This document shows positions 23,201 through 38,200 of a DNA stretch of 64,000 bases, piece after piece. The DNA comes from Trichobilharzia szidati. Its lineage: Eukaryota > Platyhelminthes > Trematoda > Strigeidida > Schistosomatidae. The stretch is taken from assembly GCA_944472155.2 (NCBI GenBank), contig OX235273.1:82454793-82518792 (forward strand), read 5' to 3'. Made by a program: the position numbers and the translations under genes. Numbering within the stretch: the first letter of the stretch is position 1; every line of letters starts with the position of its first letter. The notes beneath the pieces were generated by a model. That model worked only from the letters and a program-made list of their open reading frames with translations. It made no database searches and was not told the origin of the DNA.

Positions 23201-26200
23201 TAAGCAGTGGTTATTATTATAGTTGAATATACCTATAAAAGTTTCATGAAAATAATTTTATGTGGTTAACAACATTGTTACTATGACAACGCGGAAAGGA
23301 TCAGATGTATGGATAATTTTAAACAGAATAAAATGTGCAGATATGATGTATTATACACGATGAAGAGTATTTTATACATTGAAACACTGAAATTGACAGT
23401 ATAAGTTATCGGATAATGGTCATAAACCTAAGATAAAAAAACTATATTAACGACAGGCAAAGGATAAGGTAGTAATTTGTTCCACATATTTAGATAATGA
23501 TGGGAAGGTGAATAATTTAATTTTATTGTCACTTTATAGCTTAGAATGTGTTTTTTACATTACTGGTAGAAATAAAATATAATTTTTATGACAGGCTAAA
23601 TGATATTTTTACAATTAATTCAAGAATTGTGGTATTCATCCTACTGAGTATCGATTAGGTACACCCACAACATGATGATGATTTAATGTTTGATACCTAT
23701 GGTTATGATACATCTACCCACAATTTATACTTTATTAGATCTATGTGAAAGCTGATATTAAGACTTTGAAGTAGACTGATAATATCATACTTAGAGTTTT
23801 CGTTGGTTGATGCATTTACCAAATTTTCAAATAAATAGCGAAAATTCAACACTTAAACTGACAAAGAAACAGAATTAAGTCCATTGTTGATTGTAGTAGA
23901 CATAAATACCATCAGCCAAGTTAGATTTGAGTGAGTTAATGTGTTTGACCAACAAAATATATGAATTGGTTGTAACGGCTAACTGCTATGGTCAGTCACT
24001 AGTGTACTATAATGTTATATGTTGTTACCTTATTTTTAATCAATTTTATGGCTGTTTATGAATGAAAATATATGGCAAATTGAACCACTAACTCACCCAT
24101 AACTTCTGTTTATCGTTGAGTAATTTAACTGCTTCATCAGATTCTATCTCTCTGACATCTTTTTGGATAGATAGTCCACTATCTAAAAATTGTAAATGTG
24201 TATACAGTTAATGGTCTTTTTCACATATATATATTATGTCTAAGTATAACGATAAAATTCACACTTTCAGGTAAATAATAAGTGGAAAGTGAAAACAGTA
24301 TTGAACGCCTTTTTATTTTACTTATGACTTCAAAAATAAATGATGTCTATTTCTTTGTTGACTGCAAGCTGAAAATTCAAGGTTTTGTGATCGAAAATTC
24401 ACCTCGAAGAGCTATACCGAGCTGGTGGTTGAGAAATTCAGCTGTGTATAGCATGTGGAAAATAATCACCAGTATACACAGTATTATTTCAATTAGGTGA
24501 TACTTTTTCTAGGATAAATAAAAATGCTCACTGGAGGCTGGAACTATTCAGGTAGGTAGCTAACTGGGGTTCCAGTGGGCTGTCGTGACCAGTAGGGTGC
24601 ACCAGGTCCGGTTTGAACACAAATACTCGCCACAGGTGAAATTGGTTAGCGGTCCCACCATGTCGTGAATTGGAAAAAGTTGGAATTCATGCACTAATCA
24701 TTGGATTGGGTCCCAGTGGCTTAATGGTCTACCAGCTAGCTCGACTTGTAACCAGAAGGTCGTGGTTCGAACCCCCCGTGGTGGATGTGTGCTAATGAAC
24801 AGTCCCAAACTAGGACAGAGGAAACAGATGTTCAGTAATCCCTAGTGGTTTTCCAATGGCTCTGTAACCGATGTCAGCTCATGATGATATCTTGTAACCA
24901 ATAAAAATTTTAGCCTGAAAAAAGAACAGTTCACTTTTGAAGGAAAGCATAAATTGCTACTTCTCTTTTTTTCGTGATGTTTTCCTGGAAGTGTACTCTA
25001 AGATTAATATAGGTATTCACCTTTGTTTATCAGACATGAATACCTTAAATTCGCATCGTCTTTATTTGATCTAAGGAGAGTTTACCAACTTTAGGTGAGA
25101 ATAAGTACAGAGGATACTTAAAGAAGAATACTAAAAATGCAATTGGTGAATTTTCAATTCCCTCAATAAACAGCTGATCTTTGTATATTTAAAGTTTTAA
25201 AAATTGTTGGATTTTATGTTTTGAGGGTTACGTCATCTTCTAGAGCATCTGATCCGATTAAGAATTTCTTCATGATTGGTTATTCCTCGAATAACTTATT
25301 TGGGAAATGTATAAATAGTTTGAAGATAAACTTCACTAGTCATCGGTCAGAACTGTCACAGATATATTAGACTCTGGAATTTATCGATTTCTATTGTTGC
25401 CGTCTATCAGCCTATTCTCTTGAGTAACCATGTATTTATCATATTTTCAAAATCTGGTCATCTGATGGCTAGTGTTCATTGTTAGCAAATCCTTCACTTT
25501 CGCATACTTTACCGCATACATTCTAAAATCTGAAACAGAGATTTTACTCAGAGTCCAGCAATAGGGATCTCGTGATATTCACTTGTTCATCAGTGGGTTC
25601 TGACAATAAACAATGGAATTTCACTTACGTTTTTCGATTGTTTTATGTTTTAGTTTTTAAGTTTATATGTATATATATGTACAGTATTTTTCAGAAACAG
25701 AGTTGCTGATAGGTTTTGTTTTAACTGATGGTGATTAACAGTGGAACTCAAGATGTGCAGTTCATCCTACTTGGGACTCGTCAGCTGGATTTATCTGAAT
25801 CCGCAGTGTGATTATTTTCCCACCAAGACTCAAACCAAGGTTTCGCACGCCAAAGCGTTATCCATTAGGTCACCGAATAATGCTGAATAACATCATGTTA
25901 ATGTTTAGATATCGTCAAACCATCCGTACTATCAGTGGGCATGTCAACAGAAAATGAGCTCCTCAGTCCAACATGCATATTAACTTAAATAGTGAATCCA
26001 AGTGTGTTTCACGGGGAAAAGATATGTCCTAAAATTGGGTGTGATAACAGCTTGTGATCTGTTAGGACATTAAAGTATTAAAGTTTTCCTTTCACTTCAT
26101 GTATCTAAAATCTTTTTCCTAATCATTTAATTATAAAAAGCACTTTTTAGCTTAGAAATAGTTGCCTTCATTTCTAATTAAGAGATTTTTCTTTGAATTC

Positions 26201-29200
26201 CCATTTGAAATCATAATTCTAATACTTAGAGAATATTTTCAAATTTATGAAAAGTTTTTTCTATTATAGTTGGGTAAAAAAACTCAGTTCGTATGAAATT
26301 AGTAAGATTTATCTGGAATTTACTTGTCATCTACAAAAACTGGTAACACTAACTACATCCAACAGTGACAAATGTTTGGGTCTACGTAAAAAGTAAAAAG
26401 AACCATAGAGTGCAATATCTTCAATATTTTCCTTAAGTCCAAATGAATAAAAACAACAAGCAGTGAGTAATTTCAAGGAACCAGCTACATCAAATCCAAC
26501 TTTATAGTGTTTAATCTCAAAGGTTTTTATTCCTTCACGTTCCCAGTGGAACATAGGGTTTGAAGTTTCGGTAGCAGTGGTACTTCCAACCTTCCCTCTT
26601 CACCGTCTTATTACCGGCTTAGCGAGGTAAAGGAGTACGTCTGCCGGTGGTCGAACCCTGGACCACCTGTGTGATTGGCGAACATTCTACAGCTGTGCCA
26701 CTGATGCAATGATGGCTTCGGAGGTTTAGTTTAGACTGAAGAAATTTACTGGTTTACATGAACTGTTATAAAATGTTGGTATGCATTTGAGACACAAAAA
26801 TCAGCTCACTAGGAAGCTCCTGGACTCCCTGTATTTATAATATAAACGGATTAAATTTCACTTTCAATAAATAATCAAATAAATAACATCATAAATATCT
26901 AGAACCAACTGATTCCAGGAAAATTAAATAAGGAAAATGAGTTAACTACCTCCACTTCTATAAGTTTTCAATGTACTACATTCTGGCTGTTCAGATCTTG
27001 TTTTGTCGATTTGATCACTTGCACATGACACACACGTGGCAATATCATCCTCGGATTCATGTACATGAAAAGCTTTGACAACTGATTTAATCGATTTATA
27101 TTCTTTAGAAGTTCGTCTAAACTTATGATCAACTGTTGTAGAAGCTGGTTTAATGTCTTCCACTTTCCACTGTTTACGAAGACATTCAGGATAACTTTCA
27201 AACATGTTGTAAAGGCTATCATTTGCATCATATAACTTTTTGTTGATATCTCTTAAAGGCAAGAAATAAAGATATTCAATGATAAAGTCTAGTGTTAGTA
27301 TAAAAAGAGTTTTAAATATAATTTATGTTAGCATTATGAATTCAACGTACTTATTAAACCTGCAAAATAATAAAAATTTATTCTATTGCAAATGTACATG
27401 ACCGATTAACTTTTGGTTTCATGTTTGTGTACACCATTCGTAAGGGTGTACTTAGGCAGTGTCGTAAATGAACCGTAACATTTTGGTAGGAATTTAAGCT
27501 TTTTTCAGTCGTTAGGTTTAATGAAACGTAAGGTAATGCAGTTTGAAAATGAAAGCAAAATACACTTTTCAGTGTAGAGAAAAAATCCGCATTTAGACAT
27601 TTAGAAAGTCAAATGATTGAGGGAAGAAATATCTACTTTTCTATTAGATCATCGTCTTTGGATTTACTCCGATATATGTAAATGGCATTGCAATACAAAA
27701 GACAACATTTTATCAATCAAGTGGTGATATGTTTGTTAACAATAATTAGTCAGTATCAACATGTCGGGGCGCGGGTGATAATTAACGAAGAAAATTCATA
27801 CACGCAATTAAAGGGTCGAAATGGTTACAACAAGTGGATTGCGTAATGCATAATTTTGGGAAAATGAAGAGTACTTAAGGAATAAGTGAGTGTTCAAGTT
27901 GATTACATATCAGAAAATAAAAGAGAAATAAAACTATGTTTGGACAATGATAACTTGTAATTAAAGATGAAGTAGTTAGATAAATTATAAAATAATTTGA
28001 ACAACTGTAATTTTTAAAAGGCTTAGTTGGAGGGCGAAGCAGGCAGGTTTATACATTCGTGTAACGATGGCTAAAGTAAGGAAATTGTCTGTATGAATTT
28101 CTTCTGAACACACAGGGTTGACTTCATCGTATTGGTTCCGATGATTTCAGCTGTATGTAAAAGACGAACTCGTAAAGCAAAATTAAGATTATTTGGCATG
28201 TGATGAATAACTTTATATGGTGTAATCACATCAACTTTCATACATTTATTCCCCTTAATGAATTTGAATAAAGCAAGAACAACAGCTTTTGCAGAATAAA
28301 ATGGTACCATCATTTATTTCGTTGGCTTCTCATCAGCTGCTTACAGCTCAAAGACATTATTAAGTTTATCTACAGAAACATTCTTAACATACTTGCACAG
28401 AGTTCATTTTTCAACAAAAAATCAGTCAGTCAAAATATGCATGCAATGCTAATTAATAATAAACACTTTATCCCAAACAATAATAATCACACAGAATGGA
28501 ATCTTTTGGCGTTACGTAATCAGATGAAAACATCCAGTCACCAGAACAAAGGAAGACTGATAACTGCTTCTTTCTGAACTCATAAATCGGGTTTCAGGTG
28601 CTTGGTGGAGATTGCTTCGGCAAACTTAAGGAGAATTGAACTCTTTCGCCTATTGATAATTTTGAACGATCTTGTGACGTCCACCTCATGACCCTTGTCA
28701 AGGAGGTGCCTAGCAATGGCAGTGTTGAAAGCATTTGTTCCTTTGAAACATAGGCTTTTTGGTATATGTCCAGAAAATTGTAGATATGCCCTTCTTTCTG
28801 TTCTTCCAATGTAACTGCTGTCGCAGATACAACTTTATGCTCACTATCTACCAGGTGTACTGAAACAGAGCTACGAATGGATCGTGTCTGTCCCTTACTT
28901 AACTATGCAGGATGGTGTTTGGAAATGCGATAATGAATCTGTCCAAAATTATGCATTACGCAATCCACTTGTTGTAACCATTTCGACCCTTTAATTGCGT
29001 GTATGAATTTTCTTCGTTAATTATAACCTGAACCCTGACATGTTGATACTGACTAATTATTGTTAACAAACATATCGGCACTTGTTTGGTAAGATGTTGT
29101 CTTTTGTATTGCAATGCTATATATGTATACTGGAGTAGAGCCAGAGATGAGGATCTAATTGTGCAGTAAATATTTCTTTGCTTAATCCTTGAGCTTGCTA

Positions 29201-32200
29201 ACTATATTTTTGTAGAAAACAACTTCAGGGTTAGAGAGTATGTCGCACAATCACCCACTGGAATATAGATAAGCTTAAGTGTGGATTTGTATAAATAGGA
29301 AACTTACGTGCAATTTTAAGATGCATAAAGTTGAAATGGTACTACTGAGAAATACATGAGCAAGATTTCTTCATGAAACTTGAAATTCTAAATGAAATAG
29401 TCTTTTTCATTTTGAAGATAAATGAAACGATATCTTTGGGTGCAAACCAATACACATCACATGCCGATACTGTCTTAATTTTTGCAGTAGTAAGGGCTTG
29501 ATTAAAATCTTTGCGAAAAAAATTTGCCTCATAAGGAAGTGCTTTGCAAACGACTATTTTTAAACGATAAGAAATGTATTTCTGTTAATTTCCCTATATT
29601 CAGTGACTGATTTATTAGAATCCAAAAGCTGAAGGCATCAATATACAATACTTTATTTGATATAATCACATCTTAGAAGGTATATTTTGCTTTCTTTTCA
29701 TGAAAACAAGACAAATTAATAAAAATCTTATTACTACATCCTATAAATACCCATAGAAGTGAGGTGGGATTCCTTAGTCTTCTTAAGTGATATTCAACAG
29801 ATTACGCCGTCTCTGGCGTAGACGCGATATCCGACTATCGACCAAAGGGCGTGTGTACTTTTCAACAGTCCGCTCCGTTCTCCTTTATGGATGTGAGACC
29901 TGGCCATTGAGAGCAGAAGACATGAAAAGATTATCTGTGTTCGATCATAGATGTCTGCGTTCTATCTCCCGCGTGAAGTGGTATAATAAGGTGAGCAATA
30001 TTGAGGTTAGGCGTCGAGTGCTAGGTAAGGCGGGGAAATCAATCGACAAAACTGTGAAATTACATTGACTGAGATGGTTAGGACATGTGCTACGTATGCC
30101 TAGTCATCGCCTTCCTCGACGGGCAATGTTAGCTGATATAGGGTCAGGCTGGAAAAGAGCTAGCGGCGGTCAAACGAAAACTTGGCACCAGTCAATGAAA
30201 TCCGCGACAGTTAGTCTAAGCCACGTAGGAGGGTGTAGACTTCCTGGTTGGGACGGTAAAAACCAATGGTTGGAAACAATTGGTGACATGGCTCAAAATC
30301 GCTCTCAGTGGCGCAGATGCATCCACTCCTTGTGACTTATGATTTCCAATTAAACTGTTTTGTTCTCCGTTATTACTATTCCTTTGTCTCACACCTCTGT
30401 TTACTGTCTCTAATATGCATTTCTCCTACTTTCTTCTCTTGGTTTGTGTGCTACATGGAGTGTGGCGACTTGAACTGCCGCACATATGTGCAAGGTTCTA
30501 TGTCGAAAACCCACCGATTTTCTTATATAACTAAGGTCTGTGTTTCCGAAAAGACAAGCTGTAAAGTTTATAAAACTTGTATCAGACTATAGTGAACCTA
30601 ACAAAAATATAGATAAACTAATGGGCTGTTGACGTTATGTTATGTACTATTTCTAATTTAGGCATACTTAAAAGATTTTCTGTCTGTATCCAGCAGACTA
30701 GGCATTAAAAAACCATCCATTCGTGAACTTAAAATTTGAACTCTTATGAATTTTTTTACGAAGTAGAGAGAAATTTGAAGGACATAAAGTGTGGTATGCT
30801 GAGAAAATTGTTTCTAGTCGATTAATCTATTGGATATAAATGACAGACTTACTGCAATATTCCCACTTGACGCTTTAGTGTTGAGTTTTCTTTGACTGTC
30901 TCAATTAGCGCAGACATATGACTAAAAAATAGTAGAATAACAAAAGTCGGTGTTTTGAATCTTTATAATGAATGATGAAAGTTTCGTGCGAAATGAAAAC
31001 GTTTTTCACACTGAATTTAGCGCTTTAGTTAAAAGGCTTTCAAGTATTGGTTTGTAGGGATTTGATTGATTGGTTACAAGATTTCATTATGAGCTGACAT
31101 CGGTTAGAGAACCATTAGAAAACCACTAGGGAGTACTGGACAGCTGTTTCCCCCATGCTAGTTTGGGACTCTTCATCACTACACACCCACCGGGGTTCGA
31201 ACCCATGACCTTCTGGTTACAAGGCGAGCTAGCTGGTAGACCATCAAGCCACTGGGACCCAATCCAATGGTTAGTGCATGAATTTCAACTTCTGCCAATT
31301 CACGACATAGCGCAACCACTAACCAATTTCATCTGTGGTGAGTATTTGTCTTCACGCCGAACCTGGTGTGCCCTACTGGTCACGAAAACCCACTGGAACC
31401 CGAGTTAGCTACCTACCTGAATTGGACAGTCGATGGTGAGGATCTCATCGATGTTCAAGTATTGGTTTGTAGGGATTTGATTGAATGTGATTAGTTTGTC
31501 AAATGAAAGCCTTTCATTTGACAAACTAATCACATTCTAGTTATTGTTCACACATACAACGATAGCCTAAACATTGAAGAGCTATTTTTGCATAGTTGTA
31601 ACCAATAGTGAAGTCAGTTCAATAGTATTTTATTTTATTGACAAAATGTGTAGTTGTTGAACCACACGTCTGTCTTGTCGATAAAGGCAGGTAGATTTAT
31701 ATGACTTGTAGTTTCTAATTGGCTCTTCTGAGAAGTACTGTTTTACACAAAAAGAATCAGTCTTCAGATATGATAACCATTTTTACTGTTCACATTCTGT
31801 CAATGATAAGAATCGGTTTTTAATTACCCTTGTTATTAAGGTGTTTGTTTAAGGATTTAACTGATTTGAAGATTAATCAAAATCTGACTCCATTTAAGGA
31901 GATATTGAAAAAGTTGGTGGGTAGGAATTTAATCAAATAAAGCATTCTGTTTTTACCAGTCAAATCTCGAGTCGAAGTGGAAACACTAAGAGTGAACCGT
32001 AATTTTTCAATATTAAAATGAAAATGTACTAGAAAATGGGTAAAAGTTACATTAGTCGCTTCTGAACAAATACGCATTCGTATGATTTCAAATGGCGGGA
32101 TGATAAGCTTATGTTTATTTAAGAATGTGACATAACTATTCGTTTATCTTTTAAAGTATATAGAAAGAAAATGTATGAAATGAAAAAGAGAAAAGTGAGA

Positions 32201-35200
32201 CAAATGACCCTTGCCGAGCTTTGCTGTTTTATGATATCATATAGTTGGAGGCAATCGGCAGGAAGCCTTGGATCTAGGTTTCGTGCTAGTTGGCACTCAC
32301 CATGATGGCGAGCTACCTAGAATGGTAGCCACATTGCAAATACCTGACTGATGGAATTCAGTCTGCACCAAAGAATGGACTAGACACGTCACACTAGTTA
32401 CTAGTGTCCAATCAAAATATGCTGTTTTATTTCAGTTTAACGATGATGCAAGCTCAAATCTCATACAGGGAGTTTCCTCAAGTATACAAGTATAGTTTGA
32501 CGGTAAGTACCAGCTAGTCCAAGACCTAATTTGATCATTTCCCAACATCGTGTGAGAAAATAAGAAACCGCTTGAAACTTTATAACACAAAATCACATTT
32601 TACTGTAACCACTATTAAACCTCAATGTAGTGGTTTTCATAAACAGGACAAGTCACAGCCATGGAGTTTCAATTTAAATCCAAGTTAAGGTCATTAGTTA
32701 GTGCTTATAGTGGCGTTTAATTTTTCTCTTCAGAGGTTAGGTCACACTTGATTACTTATTTTTTCCAGTTCTCTTACTTGCTTATTCACATTGAAACATT
32801 TAGCTAGGTAGGTGTAAAAGAATGCACTGAATTCTTTTGTAGTTAATTTTCCCCCTGACTCATCCAAGCTTTATTATATTCACATGAAACTGATTTTAGC
32901 TGCATTGCAAATTCTTGTTTGTAATAAGGATTAAATCTTCGTAATGAAATTAAGTCACCTCATTATTCTCATAGTATTTCTGTAATATAAGAAAGCATCT
33001 CAGAGGTGAAATTATGAATGCGCCATGACAATGAATGAAATTTCGTAAGTACTGCTTATCTGTTCGTATGTATTTAAGTTTGGCCATTAGACGTAGTCTA
33101 TCTACTTGTTGACAGGCTGAGCAAAAGCATTCAGTAGTCTGTCGAAGAAGCAAATTGTAAACTAAGAGTTTGTCATTACCTGCATACATTTTTACTCTTT
33201 TGTTTCTAATTCATATTTTATTATAGATAAGTTGATAAACTATCATCATAACTTCTAAAAAGAAGAATATCATTTTGTCATACTATGGTGAGAGATGGTT
33301 GCTAGCCAAATTGGTTGACAGTAATTGAGGTCAGTGTTCATGTCTCAAATATTAGTCATGTGAAAACAAGGTCAAAGATGGACAGCAGACTTTGCGTAGG
33401 CGTATACAGTTAACATATAGATGAACTGACACGGCCACAAAGAGATGCAAGGTTAACTTTGTGTGAGAAACAACCAATCAAAAGACTGTATTTTCTACTA
33501 ACATTAATCTACAATAATGTACATCAAAATCTATAAATATGTTTTACGACTTGATCACGGACTGATATCAGTTAGAGAACCATTGAAAACCAGGGAGTAC
33601 TGGACAGCTGCTGTTTCATCCTAGTTTGCAATAATGTACATCAAAATCTATAGATATGTGTTGATTTTCTTTAATAGACGATCTGTTGCCTGACTCTTGC
33701 CTTCTGTCGTTACAGTACAACGATAACTTTACGAAGGTTTACTAATATAAAGTTAAGTCACTGTCATGAAATCGTCCATCGTCAGTTAGTATAGTGGTTC
33801 ATGAATGTATTGATCTGTGGGTATGTTTTTGATGTGGGTGCAGTTTAAGAACTTTAACTTAGATTATATAACCGTCTTTATGTCGGTGGTTCAATAGTAG
33901 AATAGTCGCCAAGCATGCAGTTGGTCCGAGTTTCATTTACCGGCTGGCTCATAAGTTTGCCTCCGTTGACCGTTATAAAACCGAAAAAGAGAGAAGGTTG
34001 GGAGTGAGGCTAGGAACTCTACCCAGTAAAAGAAACAACGCTGCCACCGAAACTTTAAAGCCGAAGCTGGAAGCCCTTATGTTCCACTGGGGACAAAAAG
34101 GAGTGAAAGAAATATAACTGTCCAAGTCACCTGAGTACAGTCATATGACTTGGATGGAATAATGGATTTCGCACAGAGTTAAATGATTTTTGCGCTCTGA
34201 AAACACAAACTGTACGTACAGGTGTTTATTTTGTAGCCTTGGTGGTTGACAGACTGGGATGAAAACCCTACTGACGTTAGTCATGAAACGTGAATATAAC
34301 AGCACGAAGAGATTGATAACTGTTAATAGATATATGAACAAGAAAATGCTTGAGACCGCACAGCCTCATGTGACTTGAACTTATTATTTAAACCTGTATA
34401 TTCGGAAAGGCATAAGGGTTACTCTACATTTGCTCTACATTTGATGTAGAATCTGTTGACTATTAATTGTTCATTTTTTTGCTTTTGTTTCCATCATTGT
34501 ATTTATCATTTAATCATGCTTACTCCCATGGACTTGGATTTTTACCGAACAAATGCTCTGTTGTAATTACTATCCTTACAGAGGTAATTTCGACGTATTT
34601 GAATGGGACAAACTGTGAACATGAGAAAAATCATTTGTAACTTACTGTTCCAACTCTTGAGTTTTATCATTTAAACTTTGTCGGACTGCATTAAACTCTG
34701 ATCGTGACTGTGCTAACTGTAATCGTGTATTGTCCAGATCTTCTTCTAGATTGTAGTTTTCTTGATTTACTTGTAAAATTTTTGTCTGTAATTTAATTAT
34801 TCGTGAATCATCTAGTTCATTGTTCTTCAATACAATAGTTTGATTTTGAGTTTCCCTCTGATGGATTTCTTGCTAATACAATAAGTGTCAGAGTACATGA
34901 ATATTACTGTTATTTATTGAAAAATTAATTACTGAATTAACAGTGGTCTGAAATTAAAAAAACTTGGCAACAAGATGAATTCATGGATGAATAGTTTTCA
35001 GGCGTTTACCTCATCTACGCCTTCATTATCTGGCGTATTACATAAGTTGCGATTACTTTTGCCTGTAAAGGAATCAAAAAGTAAGCATGTTGAGTTTTCA
35101 TTTCAGAAAATTTAACACTAAGATGACAATTCGACAATGCTGGTTTCAAGATTAGGAATGTTGATGATATCAGTGAATTAGTAACTCTTATCAAATAGGT

Positions 35201-38200
35201 GTTATTTCATTTAGGGTTGTCATCATTTCTGAGATTTTGTAGACTGGTTTAAGTTATCACAATGAGGCTTTGTTACAGGATTTCATCATGAGCTCACATT
35301 GGTTAGAGGATCATTGGAAAACCTAGGAGTACTGGGTAGCTGTTTCGCCCTAATTTGGGACTCTTCCTCAGCACGCATCCACCTGGTTTCGAACCATGGA
35401 CCTTTTGGTTACAAACCAATACTTGACTGAGGCTTTGTATTTTACTTTCTAATCAGTTGAATGCCTTGATCAGTGTTAATTATTATTTCCAAACAAATCT
35501 ATTTTTTCTTGTTTTTGTTTTTATTTATCTTTAATCTTACGAAGTTTTTACGGTTAGCACAGTATAGGAGGTTATAAAAATCCACCTCAGTCGATCAGTT
35601 GACCGTTGCTTTCAGACATCTTATTATATGCAATAGAAGTAGAATGCGTTTCAGTGATCTGATTAAATCATTGGCCTATCTAAATTTTCTGTCTTTCAAT
35701 ATGTATCGTTTTTACCCCGTTTCAAATTGTTTTAACTCTCTAACTATCCAAATGAGTTACAATCTGTGCTCACATACAGTTTCAAATAAGTTTCTACCTA
35801 CTGTCAGGAGTTTTCCCCAGGAAAGTGGAGAAAGAACAGTGTAGAGTAGCGTTGGAGTGTAGTTTGGATGGAACAGTATTTCTTCAGATGATATATTCTA
35901 GACTATTATATCATATGAAGATCCTGAACAAGGGGTAAATACCCCACAATGAAACTTTCTGGGAATTCTCTACTGTGTATGGACACATTTTTCTTTAGAA
36001 TAAGGCTATTATTATTTGTTTTAAAACTAAAAACAGTAGATAAATAGAACAAGAATGATTAAGGAGGGCCAAAAATTTCAACTGACCTCTTCAAGATGTT
36101 TGATTTTTGATTTGAGCTGTTTTATTTGTAGCGATTTCGTTTCGAGTTCAGTAGAGAATTTTATCATCGCTGATTCTCTTTCCTTAAGTCGTGCTGCTTC
36201 TTCAGCCAATTTTACTTGATTATCTAGTTCTTCAGATAGACGAAATATTGCTTCGCTGTGCTTAACACGTTCACTAAATTGTGAGAAAATAGTAACATAG
36301 AAGAAATAATTTACATGAAACGAAATTATTTCATTTCAGTGTTTCTGAATAAAAAAGTTACATAAATGGTTAATGGTTACTTTAAAGCAGACTGTTCACA
36401 ATGGCTTATACGCAAGCCACGTAACTGAAAAAAGTAAACAAAGTTTTCTTATGGTCCATAGTATTAAAACATTCTACATTATTATTATCACTGTAGAACA
36501 TGGTAAAGTGGACTACCTCATGAGATCTAGGAAGACAGCCATACTTTCGACAGACCGAAATACGCTGGAACATCTGGATTTCGTAGAGGATTTGAATCTC
36601 ATATCCCACAACTTGAAGAACAACAATCGAAAACCGGTAGATTACCATATGAAACAGCGAAAACACGACATCTGGTGGATACAAAGGTGATAAAGATACC
36701 ATACCGACGATAAACACAAACCACCGTCAACAGGAGAAATCTAAAGAAAGTCATTACTTTCATTTACCCTGTTTACGCATCATACTTCCAACTACAGGCA
36801 ACACAGATGAGGATGTTAAAGCCAACCATGGTTGAATCAAGATAACAGTACAGGTGTTCATCCCATTGAAATCAATATTGACATCCACAGAGCCTATAAC
36901 ACACAATTAAATCTGAATTTTCAAGACTAATGTCAAGACAGTGGTTCTGTATGGTTTAGGGTCTTTGTCAGCGAGCCATAGAAGTCATTTTCAACAGTCT
37001 ACTACAAACTTTCATCAAGAGATGTCTTCATTGGCTCCATATGGAATATGAAATGGCCGGTCGGAAAGGATAAGCAATATGGAACTCTGGCAGTACAGCA
37101 CACTAATCAAGAACCTGTTGCCCGAAAAATATACAGGATGAAATAGGGATCGATTCAACATAACCTGAAGTGACATTTAAATGATATCTCACAACACTTA
37201 GGTAGCCGAATGGAATCCGATTAAGAGACGACGAGTTAAACATGGGTCAGATGGCGACATGTAGGAGACCATATGAGTAGAAAAAAAGCTGGTTGGTTGT
37301 TAGGAGGCCATTTTAATGTAGTTACAGAGAACCTAGTGGGCTGGAGATTAGCTACTGAAGCCCTTTGTTCCACTTGGTACGAGAGGAATAAAAATAATTA
37401 TAATGCATGTATGAAAGAGTTTATCGATCAGGGTCTTCTGTAGCACGATTACTTTTGGTTATAAATGCAAATTTGCTTCACTTGTCTACAATCATATAAG
37501 GTGAAAGAGGGAAACAGAGATTAAAATTCTATCTATGTTAAGCTCGTTTACAGTTCTCATCTCTACTACTATTTATTATTTTGAGTTAATCTTCTACTAA
37601 CAGTCATGCCTGTATAAACGATTTATACAGCTTCAAAAGTACATCTCTTTTAATCTTATCTTTGATCTAATTACTTACTAAAACTACTGAAAACTGAATA
37701 CCTCGATTTGTTTTAATCCCTATTTCTAAGAAGTCATTGTTTGTCGTTTATTTGTAAAGCATAAATAGAAAAATATTATCACTTGTTTGAGTTCACTTGG
37801 CCAAGGACATGAGCTAATATATTATAGATGGATATTATGATACTCTGTGTATTAGCCTGGAATAGAGTAAAGTTTATTTGATATCAGTACCTATAGGATT
37901 ATTTGTTTTTATATGTCTTGGTGATTAGTTAAGGTTATTATCACCTTTGAACTTAATTTTCTTACTAATGCTTTCACTTTAATGGACAGTTAGTTGTTTC
38001 TTATTATATCTAATTAGTTTATAACCTAGTGATAAAATAATATTTATGCATCGTAATGTAGAATATATCAAAATGTCCATTTCACAGATAATCGGTCACA
38101 TTAATATTATTATTCCTTTGAGTTCCGGGTGGAGCATAGGGCTTCAACAACGCATCTCCAGTTTGTTATATTTTCTGCTATCCTTTTCAGCTGCGTTCAC

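Larger units (their letters stand above)
28239..28829 (-). mobile_element. PLE-1 copy C nested in PLE-5
   Basis: Contains a PLE-1 terminus with hammerhead (28291-28340), the 3' UTR, and the last part of the ORF. It splits a PLE-5 coding segment. The 7-bp caacttt occurs on both sides (28232-28238 and 28830-28836), and removing the insert with one repeat restores the PLE-5 reading VDSEHK-VDV. It is 5'-truncated inside the GIY-YIG domain and not inverted. Confidence 0.82.
27623..29198. mobile_element. PLE-5 copy A, head-to-head, interrupted by PLE-1
   Basis: The minus arm runs from about 27623 to 28938, interrupted by PLE-1 at 28239-28829. From about 28940 the plus arm repeats the 3' UTR in opposite direction (ttatgcattacgcaatccac, also reverse-complemented at about 27830-27850) and ends near 29198. 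The organisation matches the second copy at 55083-56234. Arms are diverged, with small indels. No target duplication was found. Confidence 0.75.
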
